Origin: Comamonas sp. GB3 AK4-5
GTDB lineage: Bacteria > Pseudomonadota > Gammaproteobacteria > Burkholderiales > Burkholderiaceae_C
Assembly: GCF_041320665.1 (NCBI RefSeq)
Contig: NZ_CP166730.1
Location: 1,488,001-1,552,000 of the forward strand
Reading direction: 5' to 3'
Length of the DNA stretch: 64,000 nt
The notes under the pieces were generated by a model. The model was not told the origin of the DNA. It saw only the letters and a list, made by a program, of their open reading frames with translations, and did no database searches. Below, one piece after another: positions 44,711-52,192 of this stretch (position 1 is the first letter of the stretch; each line of letters begins with the position of its first letter). The translations under genes and the position numbers were made by a program.

Positions 44711-44812
44711 CGCCTTGGAGGTCGTGTCGCAGTGTGGGCTTACACTGTTTGGTTGATTCCATAGAACATCGCTATGGCCCGTAACTTGCTTGGTAATCCC
44801 AGGAGGCCCACG

Positions 44813-46348
44813 ATGTCCATGATGCAGAAGTACGACGAGATGTACGCCCAGCTGCCCTTTGGCGGCAGCGATGTGCGTGCGCATTACAAGGCCTATGCGC
44901 AGTGGCTGGCGCAGCAGCCTCCCGCCACCCTGGCGGACCGGGCCGCCGAGGCCGAACTGATCTTCCGCCGTGTCGGCATCACCTTTGCGGTGTACGGCGA
45001 CAAGGACGCGGGCGGCGCGGGCACGGAGCGGGTGATTCCCTTTGACCTGATTCCCCGCATCATCCCCGGTGCGGAGTGGCAGCGCATGGAGGCCGGCCTG
45101 GTGCAGCGGGTGACGGCGCTCAACCGTTTCATTGAAGACATCTACCATGAGCAGGCCATTTTGCGCGCCGGCCTGGTGCCTACCGAGCTGATTGCCCGCA
45201 ACAGCCAGTACCGCCCCCAGATGGCCGGGGTGGAAGTGCCACGCGGCATTTATGCGCAGATTGCCGGCATCGACATCGTGCGGGCCGCGAACGCCCAGGG
45301 CGAGGGCGAATACTTTGTGCTGGAAGACAATCTGCGCGTGCCTTCTGGCGTGTCCTACATGCTGGAAAACCGCCGCATGATGATGCGGCTGTTTCCCGAT
45401 CTGTTCACCCGCCATGCCGTGGAGCCGGTGGCCCATTACCCGGACATGCTGCTGGAGACGCTGCGCGCCAGCGCGCCGGCGGCGGCCTCATCGGCCTCGG
45501 CCACGGTGGTGGTGCTGACCCCGGGCATGCACAACAGCGCCTATTTCGAGCATGCATTCCTGGCCCAGCAAATGGGCGTGGAGCTGGTGGAAGGGCAAGA
45601 CCTGGTGGTGCGGGACAAGCGGGTCTATATGCGCACCACGCGGGGTCTGCGCCAGGTGGATGTGATCTATCGCCGGGTGGATGACGATTTTCTGGACCCC
45701 CAGGTGTTCCGTCCGACTTCCACACTGGGTTGCCCCGGTTTGATGGAGGCCTTGCGCGCCGGCAACGTCAGCGTCTGCAACACCGTGGGAACCGGCATTG
45801 CCGACGACAAATCCGTCTACCCCTATGTGCCGGAGATGATCCGCTTCTACCTGGGCGAGGAGCCCATTCTCTCGAATGTGCCCACCTGGCTGTGCCGCAA
45901 GCCCGATGATTTGAAATACGTGTTGGACCATTTGCACGAGCTGGTGGTCAAGGAGGTCCATGGCGCCGGGGGCTATGGCATGTTGATAGGCCCGGCCGCC
46001 ACACGCGCCGAGATCGCGGACTTTCGCCGCGCCCTGCTGGCCAACCCCGAGGGCTATATCGCCCAGCCCACGCTCAGTCTGTCCAGCTGCCCGACCATGG
46101 TGGACAGCGGCATTGCGCCGCGCCATATCGACCTGCGCCCCTTTGTGCTCAGCGGCGAAACCGTGCGCATGGCCGCCGGCGGCCTGACCCGCGTGGCGCT
46201 GCAGGAAGGCTCGCTGGTGGTGAATTCTTCGCAGGGCGGCGGCACCAAGGACACCTGGGTGTTGAATGCCGAGGCATCGGGCCAGCCATCGCCCGAGCTG
46301 GTGCAGGCATTGGGCGGGATGGTGCAGGGCATGGGGGGGCGTTTGTGA
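44813..46348 (+). CDS. Circularly permuted ATP-grasp protein (DUF404/DUF407)
   Basis: The 511-residue protein contains the circularly permuted ATP-grasp fold. Family stretches are YDEMYAQLPFGGSDVRAHY near the N-terminus, ERVIPFDLIPRIIP, HNSAYFEHAFLAQQMGVELVEG, RVDDDFLDPQVF and VVKEVHGAGGYGMLIGP. The C-terminal SRQGGGTKDTWVL-type ending reads SQGGGTKDTW. Such proteins pair with alpha-E proteins and often with transglutaminase and Anbu-like genes in a presumed peptide-modification system. An AGGAGG site at 44801-44806 fixes the ATG at 44813. Downstream is a duplicated alpha-E gene start and then the alpha-E gene. Confidence 0.92.
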   Translation: MSMMQKYDEMYAQLPFGGSDVRAHYKAYAQWLAQQPPATLADRAAEAELIFRRVGITFAVYGDKDAGGAGTERVIPFDLIPRIIPGAEWQRMEAGLVQRVTALNRFIEDIYHEQAILRAGLVPTELIARNSQYRPQMAGVEVPRGIYAQIAGIDIVRAANAQGEGEYFVLEDNLRVPSGVSYMLENRRMMMRLFPDLFTRHAVEPVAHYPDMLLETLRASAPAAASSASATVVVLTPGMHNSAYFEHAFLAQQMGVELVEGQDLVVRDKRVYMRTTRGLRQVDVIYRRVDDDFLDPQVFRPTSTLGCPGLMEALRAGNVSVCNTVGTGIADDKSVYPYVPEMIRFYLGEEPILSNVPTWLCRKPDDLKYVLDHLHELVVKEVHGAGGYGMLIGPAATRAEIADFRRALLANPEGYIAQPTLSLSSCPTMVDSGIAPRHIDLRPFVLSGETVRMAAGGLTRVALQEGSLVVNSSQGGGTKDTWVLNAEASGQPSPELVQALGGMVQGMGGRL

Positions 46349-46397
46349 TGCATTGCCTGTCTTTTACCCCTTGCCACAGCTTGTTCAAGGAGGACCT

Positions 46398-46538
46398 ATG
46401 CTGAGCCGCACTGCCGACCATTTGTTCTGGATGTCTCGCTACACAGAAAGGGCAGACAAGCGCGAAGCGCTTGCGCTACAACAGTGCCGGCATGCGCAGC
46501 ATGCACGGGGTTTTCTGCCCAGGGAGGTTCTATGCTGA
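46398..46538 (+). CDS. 46-codon leader frame duplicating the alpha-E gene start
   Basis: With its own AAGGAGG ribosome site (46387-46393), this short frame encodes MLSRTADHLFWMSRYTERAD, then an unrelated 26-residue tail. Its first 19 residues equal those of the alpha-E protein that starts at 46532. The nucleotide copies differ at only four positions over those 19 codons, all synonymous (codons 3, 13 and 14). The stop TGA (46536-46538) overlaps the alpha-E ATG region (46532-46534). This looks like a duplication of the gene start that became a coupled upstream frame. Whether the peptide has any role, or is just a truncated copy, is unknown. Confidence 0.65.
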   Translation: MLSRTADHLFWMSRYTERADKREALALQQCRHAQHARGFLPREVLC

Positions 46539-46593
46539 GTCGCACTGCCGACCATTTGTTCTGGATGTCGAGGTACACAGAAAGGGCAGAAAA
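46398..46593 (+). repeat. Direct duplication of the alpha-E gene start, 134 bp apart
   Basis: Copies at 46398-46457 and 46532-46591 share about 55 of 60 positions, including the ATG. Similarity stops after the GCAGA/AA stretch. The spacer carries AAGCGCGAAGCGCTTGCGCT, which has short inverted repeats. Confidence 0.9.
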
Positions 46594-47497
46594 CACCGCC
46601 CGCATGCTGCGCGTCAGCTACGAGACTTCCATGCTGCCCCAGCCGGCCGAGGCCGTGCGCAAGGACTGGCTGGGCGTGCTGTCTATCAGCGAGCTGATTC
46701 CCGCCTACCACCGCCTCCATGACCAGGTCACGCGCGATGGCGTGTTGCATTTCATGGTGTGCGATGCGCGCAATCCCTCGTCCATTTATGCCTGCCTGCA
46801 GGCCGCGCGCGAAAACGCCAGGGCGGTGCGCGGAGCGCTGACCTCGGAGGTGTGGGAAACCCAGAACCAGACCTGGCTGGAGTTGAACCTGCAGCTCAAA
46901 GACGGGCGCTTTGCGCAAGACCCCGCCAAGTTGCTGGAGTGGGTCAAATACCGCTCCCATCTCTCGCGCGGGGTGTCGTCGGGCACCATGCTGCAGGACG
47001 AGGCTTTCCACTTTGTGCGCCTGGGCACTTTTCTGGAGCGGGCCGACAACACGGCGCGCCTGCTGGATGTGAAGTTCCATGCGCTGGAGCATGACTACCA
47101 CGGCACCGACCCCCGCCGGGCCGGCCAGCGGCAGTTTGACTTTTACCACTGGAGTGCGCTGCTGCACAGCGTCTCGGGCTTTGAGGTCTACCGCAAGGTC
47201 TACCGCGATGCCATCACCCCCGAGCGCGTGGCCGAGTTGCTGATTCTGCGCCGCGACATGCCGCGCTCCCTGCATGCCAGCCTGCATGAGGTCATGGGCC
47301 ATTTGCGCCAGGTGGTGCATGAGGACGCCAGTGAAAGCCTGCGCAGCGCCGGCCAGCTGCTGGCCTTGCTGCAATACGGCCGCATTGGCGAAATCATGGA
47401 GACCGGGCTGCACGCCTATTTGACGCAGTTTCTGGACCGGGTCAACGCCTTGGGTGGCCAGATCAGTCGCGACTTTCTGGCACCCGAGCTGGCCTGA
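46532..47497 (+). CDS. Alpha-E domain protein (DUF403)
   Basis: The 321-residue all-helical protein starts MLSRTADHLFWMSRYTERAE, the standard opening of the alpha-E family. DQVTRDGVLHFMVCDARNPSSIYACLQAAREN and FHFVRLGTFLERADNTARLLDVKF follow, the latter with the conserved ERADNTAR motif. It partners the ATP-grasp protein encoded 183 bp upstream; together they are proposed to belong to a peptide-ligase/transpeptidation system. The expected transglutaminase-like and proteasome-like genes do not follow here. An AGGGAGG site at 46521-46527 supports this ATG. A duplicated gene start lies immediately upstream. Confidence 0.92.
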   Translation: MLSRTADHLFWMSRYTERAENTARMLRVSYETSMLPQPAEAVRKDWLGVLSISELIPAYHRLHDQVTRDGVLHFMVCDARNPSSIYACLQAARENARAVRGALTSEVWETQNQTWLELNLQLKDGRFAQDPAKLLEWVKYRSHLSRGVSSGTMLQDEAFHFVRLGTFLERADNTARLLDVKFHALEHDYHGTDPRRAGQRQFDFYHWSALLHSVSGFEVYRKVYRDAITPERVAELLILRRDMPRSLHASLHEVMGHLRQVVHEDASESLRSAGQLLALLQYGRIGEIMETGLHAYLTQFLDRVNALGGQISRDFLAPELA

Positions 47498-47555
47498 GCC
47501 TGGGCCAGGGCCTGGCGCCGCTTCAATCTGCTGTCTGCCCGGTTGCGGGTAGAGC

Positions 47556-47888
47556 CTAGACCTGCGCCTTGGGGGGGGATGGGGCGCAGGCTTCCTTGCG
47601 CAGCGGCGGCGTGGGCAGGCCATGGGAGCGCAGCACCCAGGCCTCCAGCTCGCCCGAGGCCCGGGCACACACCAGCTCGGCAATGACTTCGGCGCGGCTG
47701 CGGCCGGCCGGGGCGGAGGGCGATGCGGACCGGGCATCTGCCGTGGCTTCTGCGGCCTGGACGCTTGTGGGCAGCGAGGGCTGAGCGAACTGCTGTGCCT
47801 GGGCTGCACTGCCCAGCAGCATGCTCAGTGCCAGCGGCAGCAGCCCTGTGGTGGCTGCAGAAAAAGTGGAAACAACGGTGGTGGACAT
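47556..47888 (-). CDS. Small exported DUF4148-like protein
   Basis: The 110-residue protein has a signal peptide (about residues 1-31, ending in AAQA) and a Ser/Ala/Pro-rich middle. A short helical motif SRAEVIAELVCARASGELEAW, as in DUF4148 proteins of Burkholderiales, precedes a Pro-rich tail. The cysteine pair (VCAR and EACA) could form a disulfide. An AGGAG ribosome site precedes the ATG. Function unknown; probably periplasmic. It lies between the alpha-E gene and the LLM oxidoreductase gene and points the same way as the latter, but they are about 185 bp apart. Confidence 0.7.
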   Translation of the reverse strand: MSTTVVSTFSAATTGLLPLALSMLLGSAAQAQQFAQPSLPTSVQAAEATADARSASPSAPAGRSRAEVIAELVCARASGELEAWVLRSHGLPTPPLRKEACAPSPPKAQV

Positions 47889-48073
47889 GGACCGCTCCTG
47901 GGCGCGGCAACAGCGCCGCAGCCAGGACTGTTGCGGCGCATGCCCACCGTGGACAGCGCGCTGCGACGAAACCCGGCCCGCGCGGAGCGGCCGGGCCCTG
48001 CATGGCGTGAAGCGTGGCCGGGGTTGGCCATGCCATGCTGCGCCTGCAGAGCGCGGGGTCTGGGGCAGGCTGT

Positions 48074-49078
48074 TTACTGGCCGGTGCGGCGCTGCACCTC
48101 GGGCATGACCTCATTGGCCATGCGGCGCATGGAGTCGTGCACCAGCTGCGAATCCAGCACGCCAAAGTTCTGCAAGAACATGACATGGTCTATGCCCATC
48201 TCGTGCAGGTTCACCAGCTGGTCGGCCACGGTGGCGGGCGAGCCAAACATGCCCAGGCCGGCGCTCACCACGGTGTCGTAGGTGCGGCGGGTGTCGTAGA
48301 ACAATCGCGTGTCCAGGTAGAGGTTGAAGGCCTGCTCGGCATTCAGCTTGGCCTGTTCATCGGTCTCGGCCACATGGCAGTGAAAGGCCAGCACCGCGCT
48401 GCCTTCGCCCGGCGCGCCGGACTCGCGATAGCCCTTGCGGTAGTCTTCCACCAGGCCCCGGATTTCCTCGAACGAGGTCAGGCAGGAATAGGGCAGGGAG
48501 AAGATGTTGCGGCCCTGGCGGCCCACATGGTAGGCCGCCTCGCGGCGTTGTATGGCCACATGGATGGGCAAACGGCTTTCCTGCAGCGGCTGCACATTCA
48601 GTGCCACGCCGGGGATGTCGTTGTACTTACCCTGGAAGTTCACCGGCTCGCCCGACAGCGCCTGCACCAGCACCTGCAGGTTTTCGTCAAAGCGCTCGCG
48701 CTTTTCCTCGGGGCTGACACGGTGGCCCTCGAACTCATGGCGCAGATAGCCCGAGCCCACGCCCAGCGTCAGGCGGCCGCCCGAGAGCATGTCCACCATG
48801 GCGTAGTCTTCGGCCACGGTCAGCGGGTTGTGGATGGTGATGTTGGACACGGCCACGCCCAGGCGAATCTTGCGCGTTTCGCGCGCCAGCGCTGCCAGGA
48901 ACACGGCCGGATTGGGCACGGAGCCGCATTCATGGAAATGGTGCTCGGCCACGAAGAAGGTGTCATAACCCAGGGACTCGGCCAGTTGGGCCTCGGCGAT
49001 GACCTGCTCATACAGCTGGGCGACCGAACGGTGCAGACCGGGATGGTGGTCCTGCACGGAAAAAATGGAATAGCGCAT
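48074..49078 (-). CDS. LLM-class flavin-dependent oxidoreductase
   Basis: The 334-residue protein has the luciferase-like monooxygenase TIM barrel with segments characteristic of the family. These are AESLGYDTFFVAEHHFHECG, PAVFLAALARETRKIRLGVAVSN, NPLTVAEDYAMVDMLSGGRLTLGVGSGYL and HEFEGHRVSP. It probably uses reduced flavin delivered by a partner reductase. It starts 5 bp after the TRAP binding-protein gene and is surely cotranscribed with it. The pair may import and oxidise one substrate, which is not identified. Confidence 0.9.
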   Translation of the reverse strand: MRYSIFSVQDHHPGLHRSVAQLYEQVIAEAQLAESLGYDTFFVAEHHFHECGSVPNPAVFLAALARETRKIRLGVAVSNITIHNPLTVAEDYAMVDMLSGGRLTLGVGSGYLRHEFEGHRVSPEEKRERFDENLQVLVQALSGEPVNFQGKYNDIPGVALNVQPLQESRLPIHVAIQRREAAYHVGRQGRNIFSLPYSCLTSFEEIRGLVEDYRKGYRESGAPGEGSAVLAFHCHVAETDEQAKLNAEQAFNLYLDTRLFYDTRRTYDTVVSAGLGMFGSPATVADQLVNLHEMGIDHVMFLQNFGVLDSQLVHDSMRRMANEVMPEVQRRTGQ

Positions 49079-49083
49079 GGTGC

Positions 49084-50082
49084 TTAAGGGGTCTGGCGAA
49101 TGCGTTCGATGGTCTGGGCACCGAACTGCTGGTTGAAGGTTTTGTAGCTGGCTTCCAGGGCGGCCACAAAGGGGGCTTTGTCGATGCGTTCGACCACTTC
49201 CATGCCGTGCTGGCGCAGATTGCGCACGCCCGACAGCTCATCGGCGGCCACGCGCTGGCGCATGGCCACAGCGCCGGCCTTGGCCGCGGCGCGGAAGGCC
49301 TCCTGGTCGGCCTTGGAGAGCTTGCCGAACAGCGCAGGCGAGGCCAGGAACAGCGCAGGCGAGTACAGATGCTGGGTCAGCGACAGGTATTTCTGCACCT
49401 CGTAGAGCTTGGAGGCCTCAATCACCGAGATGGGGTTGTCCTGGCCGTCCACGGTGCGCTGCTGCAGCGCCATAAAGGTTTCGGGCCAGTTGATGGGCGT
49501 GGGGCTGGCGCCCAGACCCTTGAAGGCCGCGATATGCATCGGGTTCTCTTGGGTACGGATCTTGAGGCCGCGCAAATCCTTGGGGCTGGTGATGGGGTGC
49601 TTGTTGTTGGTGATGTGGCGAAAGCCGCCTTCACCCCAGGCCAGGGCCACCAGGCCGCGGGCGGGAAAGCGCTGCAGCATTTCGTTGCCGATGGCACCGT
49701 CCAGCACCGCATGGGCGTGGGCATAGTCGCGGAACAGAAAGGGCAGATCGAACAGCGTCACCTGGGGCACAAAGTTGCCGATGGCGCCCGTGGACACCAG
49801 GGCCAGGTCCTGGCTGCCCAGCTGTATGCCCTCGATCATTTCACGCTCGCCGCCCAGGGCGCTGGAGGGAAAGAGCTTGACCGTGAAGCGGCCCTCGGTG
49901 CGCTGCGACAGCGTTTGCGCAAAGGCCGTGGCCGCCGCGCCGAACTGGGAGTTCTGGGGCAGCGGAAAGCCCAGCTTGAGTTCGGTGGCCGCCTGGGCGG
50001 TGGGGGAAAAGAGAAGGGGGAGCGCAGCGGCAGCGGCCGAAGCCATGAAGGCGCGGCGGCCGGTGAGAGAGTGCGAAGACAT
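49084..50082 (-). CDS. TRAP transporter periplasmic substrate-binding protein, DctP family
   Basis: The 332-residue protein has a signal peptide of apparent Tat type (SLTGRRAFMASAAAAALPLLF) and the DctP fold. Landmarks are ATELKLGFPLPQNSQFGAA, GEREMIEGIQLGSQDLALVS, the helix RGLKIRTQENPMHIAAFKGLGASPTPINW with the conserved carboxylate-binding arginine, and VDGQDNPISVIEASKLYEVQKYLS. The membrane DctQ/DctM subunits are absent here, so they must be shared with another locus. The ATG at 50082 was chosen because residues before it are not signal-like. It is followed by the LLM oxidoreductase 5 bp later. A palindrome sits just upstream of its start. Confidence 0.9.
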   Translation of the reverse strand: MSSHSLTGRRAFMASAAAAALPLLFSPTAQAATELKLGFPLPQNSQFGAAATAFAQTLSQRTEGRFTVKLFPSSALGGEREMIEGIQLGSQDLALVSTGAIGNFVPQVTLFDLPFLFRDYAHAHAVLDGAIGNEMLQRFPARGLVALAWGEGGFRHITNNKHPITSPKDLRGLKIRTQENPMHIAAFKGLGASPTPINWPETFMALQQRTVDGQDNPISVIEASKLYEVQKYLSLTQHLYSPALFLASPALFGKLSKADQEAFRAAAKAGAVAMRQRVAADELSGVRNLRQHGMEVVERIDKAPFVAALEASYKTFNQQFGAQTIERIRQTP

Positions 50083-50383
50083 GTGAGTGATTTCTGAGAA
50101 CGTGAGTACGTTCTTAAAGTCCCAGACTGGGAACACAGCCCCTGCGTGGGAGGCGCAGCGGCTGTTCATGCCGTATGCATGAAAGCGGCGAATTTTAAAG
50201 CCCGCGGCGGCTGACTGCAGCGCTGCGGCTTTGCTGTCCCCATGGCGTCTGCGCCTGCGTGACCCTGCGGGTGAATACTCTGCCTCTGCGGTAACCCTGA
50301 TTTCATAATGGGCAGCCGGCTGCGGGCACGCAGACTTGCGGGGTCAGGCCGGCGTTCTTTCGGAATGAACACAGGGAGACCAT
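50083..50383. other. Divergent gap between dctP-like and ThDP enzyme genes
   Basis: The 301-bp gap contains a perfect inverted repeat AGAACGT-N4-ACGTTCT (50097-50114). An AGGGAG ribosome site for the ThDP enzyme lies at about 50372-50377. The rest shows no recognised feature. Confidence 0.5.
50097..50114. promoter_or_regulatory. Inverted repeat upstream of the TRAP binding-protein gene
   Basis: AGAACGT (50097-50103) and ACGTTCT (50108-50114) are perfect arms around GAGT. A related CGTGAACACGTTCTTA block occurs upstream of the TctD-like gene (34004-34019), sharing CGTGA..ACGTTCTTA. It may be an operator or a small interspersed repeat. Confidence 0.4.
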
Positions 50384-52114
50384 ATGGTGCAGCGCAGTGC
50401 AGGCCATCTGCTGGTGGAATGCTTGATCGCCCAGGGCGTGGACATGGCGTTTGGCGTGCCGGGCGAGAGTTATCTGGATGTGCTGGACGGGCTGCATGTT
50501 CACCGTGATCGCATCCGCTTCATCACCTGCCGACAGGAAGGCGGCGCCAGCTTCATGGCCGACGCCTACGGCAAGCTCACTGGCAAGCCCGGGGTGCTGA
50601 TGGTCACACGCGGGCCGGGGGCCACCAATGCCTCCATAGGCATACACACGGCCTTCCAGGACTCCACGCCCATGGTGGTGCTGATCGGCGATGTGGGTAG
50701 CGATATGCGTGACCGCGAAGCCTTTCAGGAGGTGGACTTCGGCAGCTTTTTCGGCCCGGGCACACGCGGCATGGCCAAGCGGGTGGAGCGCATCGATGAC
50801 GCCCGCCGCATTCCCGAATACATGGCCCGCGCCTTCACCACCGCCCTGCAGGGCCGTCCCGGCCCGGTGGTGTTGGTGCTGCCCGAAGACATGCTGACCC
50901 AGAAGGTGGATGGCCAGCCCCTGCCAGCCGCACCCGTGGTTCAAGGTGAAATAGGCCAGCAAGGCGCTCTGCAATTGCGTGAGATGCTCTTAAAAGCCAA
51001 GCGCCCCCTGGTGATCGCCGGCGGCCCAGGCTGGACGCCGCAAGCCGCCCAGCAGCTGCAGGCCTTTGCCGAGCGCTGGCAGCTGCCGGTGGGCAATGCC
51101 TTTCGCTTTCAGGACACGTTTGACAACCACCACCCGCTGTATGCCGGTGATGTGGGCATTGGCATCAACCCGGCGCTGGCCCAGCGCGTCAAGGATGCGG
51201 ATCTGGTCATTGCCCTGGGCGCCCGTTTGGGTGAGATGACCACCAGCGGCTACACCCTGCTGCAATCGCCGCGCCCGGCCCAGCAGCTGGTGCATATCCA
51301 CCCCAGCGCCGAAGAGCTGGGCCGTGTCTACCGCGCAGACCTGCCGCTGTGCGCCACCATGCCCGCCGCCGCCCAGGCGCTGGCTGCGCTGGAGCCGCCG
51401 GCCCATCTGCCCTGGGCCGACTGGGCTGCGGCCGCCCATGCCGATTACCTGGCCAATCTGCAGCCCCAGGCCCTGGCCGGGCTGGATGCGGTCAAGGACG
51501 GCGCCATTGACATGCCGGCCATCATCGCCACGCTGCAGCGCCTGCTGCCCCAGGACGCAGCCATCACCAACGGGGCGGGCAATTTCGCCAGCTGGGTGCA
51601 CCGCTATTTCCGCTTTCATGGCTGGAGCAAGGGCCACAAAACCCAGCTGGCGCCCACCAATGGCGCCATGGGCTATGGCGTGCCGGCCGGTATTGCGGCC
51701 AATCTGGTCACCGGGCGCACGGCCTTCACCATTGCGGGCGATGGCGACTTTCTCATGAACGGCCAGGAGCTGGCCACGGCCATGCAGCATGGCGGCAAAA
51801 GCATCATCGTGCTGCTGAACAACGGCATGTACGGCACCATCCGCATGCACCAGGAGCGCGAATATCCGCATCACACCAGCGGTTCGGATCTGGGCCAGGG
51901 CAACCCGGACTTCTGCGCGCTGGCCCGGGCCTATGGCTATGCGGCCGAGCGCGTGGAGCGCACCCAGGACTTTGAAGCCGCACTGCAGCGCGCCCTGGCC
52001 GCGCCCACGGGCACGTTGATCGAGATTCCGCTCAGCCCCGAGGTCATCACCACCCGGGCCACGCTGAGCCGCATTCGCGACAACGCCTTACAAAGCCAGA
52101 AGGCTGGCGGCTAG
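50384..52114 (+). CDS. Thiamine diphosphate-dependent enzyme, acetolactate synthase-like
   Basis: The 576-residue protein has the three-domain layout of ThDP carboligases/decarboxylases. In the N-terminal domain the catalytic glutamate is E52 in CRQEGGASFMADAYGKLTG. A central nucleotide-type domain (about residues 200-340) follows. The C-terminal domain carries the ThDP motif GDGDFLMNGQELATA...NNGMYGTIRMHQ. The FGVPGESYLDVLDGL start is close to IlvB-like and related lyases. No IlvN regulatory partner is present, so it is not the anabolic acetolactate synthase itself. Actual substrate unknown. It is divergent from the TRAP binding-protein gene and convergent with the TonB receptor gene. Confidence 0.87.
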   Translation: MVQRSAGHLLVECLIAQGVDMAFGVPGESYLDVLDGLHVHRDRIRFITCRQEGGASFMADAYGKLTGKPGVLMVTRGPGATNASIGIHTAFQDSTPMVVLIGDVGSDMRDREAFQEVDFGSFFGPGTRGMAKRVERIDDARRIPEYMARAFTTALQGRPGPVVLVLPEDMLTQKVDGQPLPAAPVVQGEIGQQGALQLREMLLKAKRPLVIAGGPGWTPQAAQQLQAFAERWQLPVGNAFRFQDTFDNHHPLYAGDVGIGINPALAQRVKDADLVIALGARLGEMTTSGYTLLQSPRPAQQLVHIHPSAEELGRVYRADLPLCATMPAAAQALAALEPPAHLPWADWAAAAHADYLANLQPQALAGLDAVKDGAIDMPAIIATLQRLLPQDAAITNGAGNFASWVHRYFRFHGWSKGHKTQLAPTNGAMGYGVPAGIAANLVTGRTAFTIAGDGDFLMNGQELATAMQHGGKSIIVLLNNGMYGTIRMHQEREYPHHTSGSDLGQGNPDFCALARAYGYAAERVERTQDFEAALQRALAAPTGTLIEIPLSPEVITTRATLSRIRDNALQSQKAGG

Positions 52115-52192
52115 GCTGCAGACTGTGGCCGTGCAAGACAGACCCGCAAGCGCCTGTCTTGTGGGGGCGGGAGATGCGCCCCGGTCTGCCCG

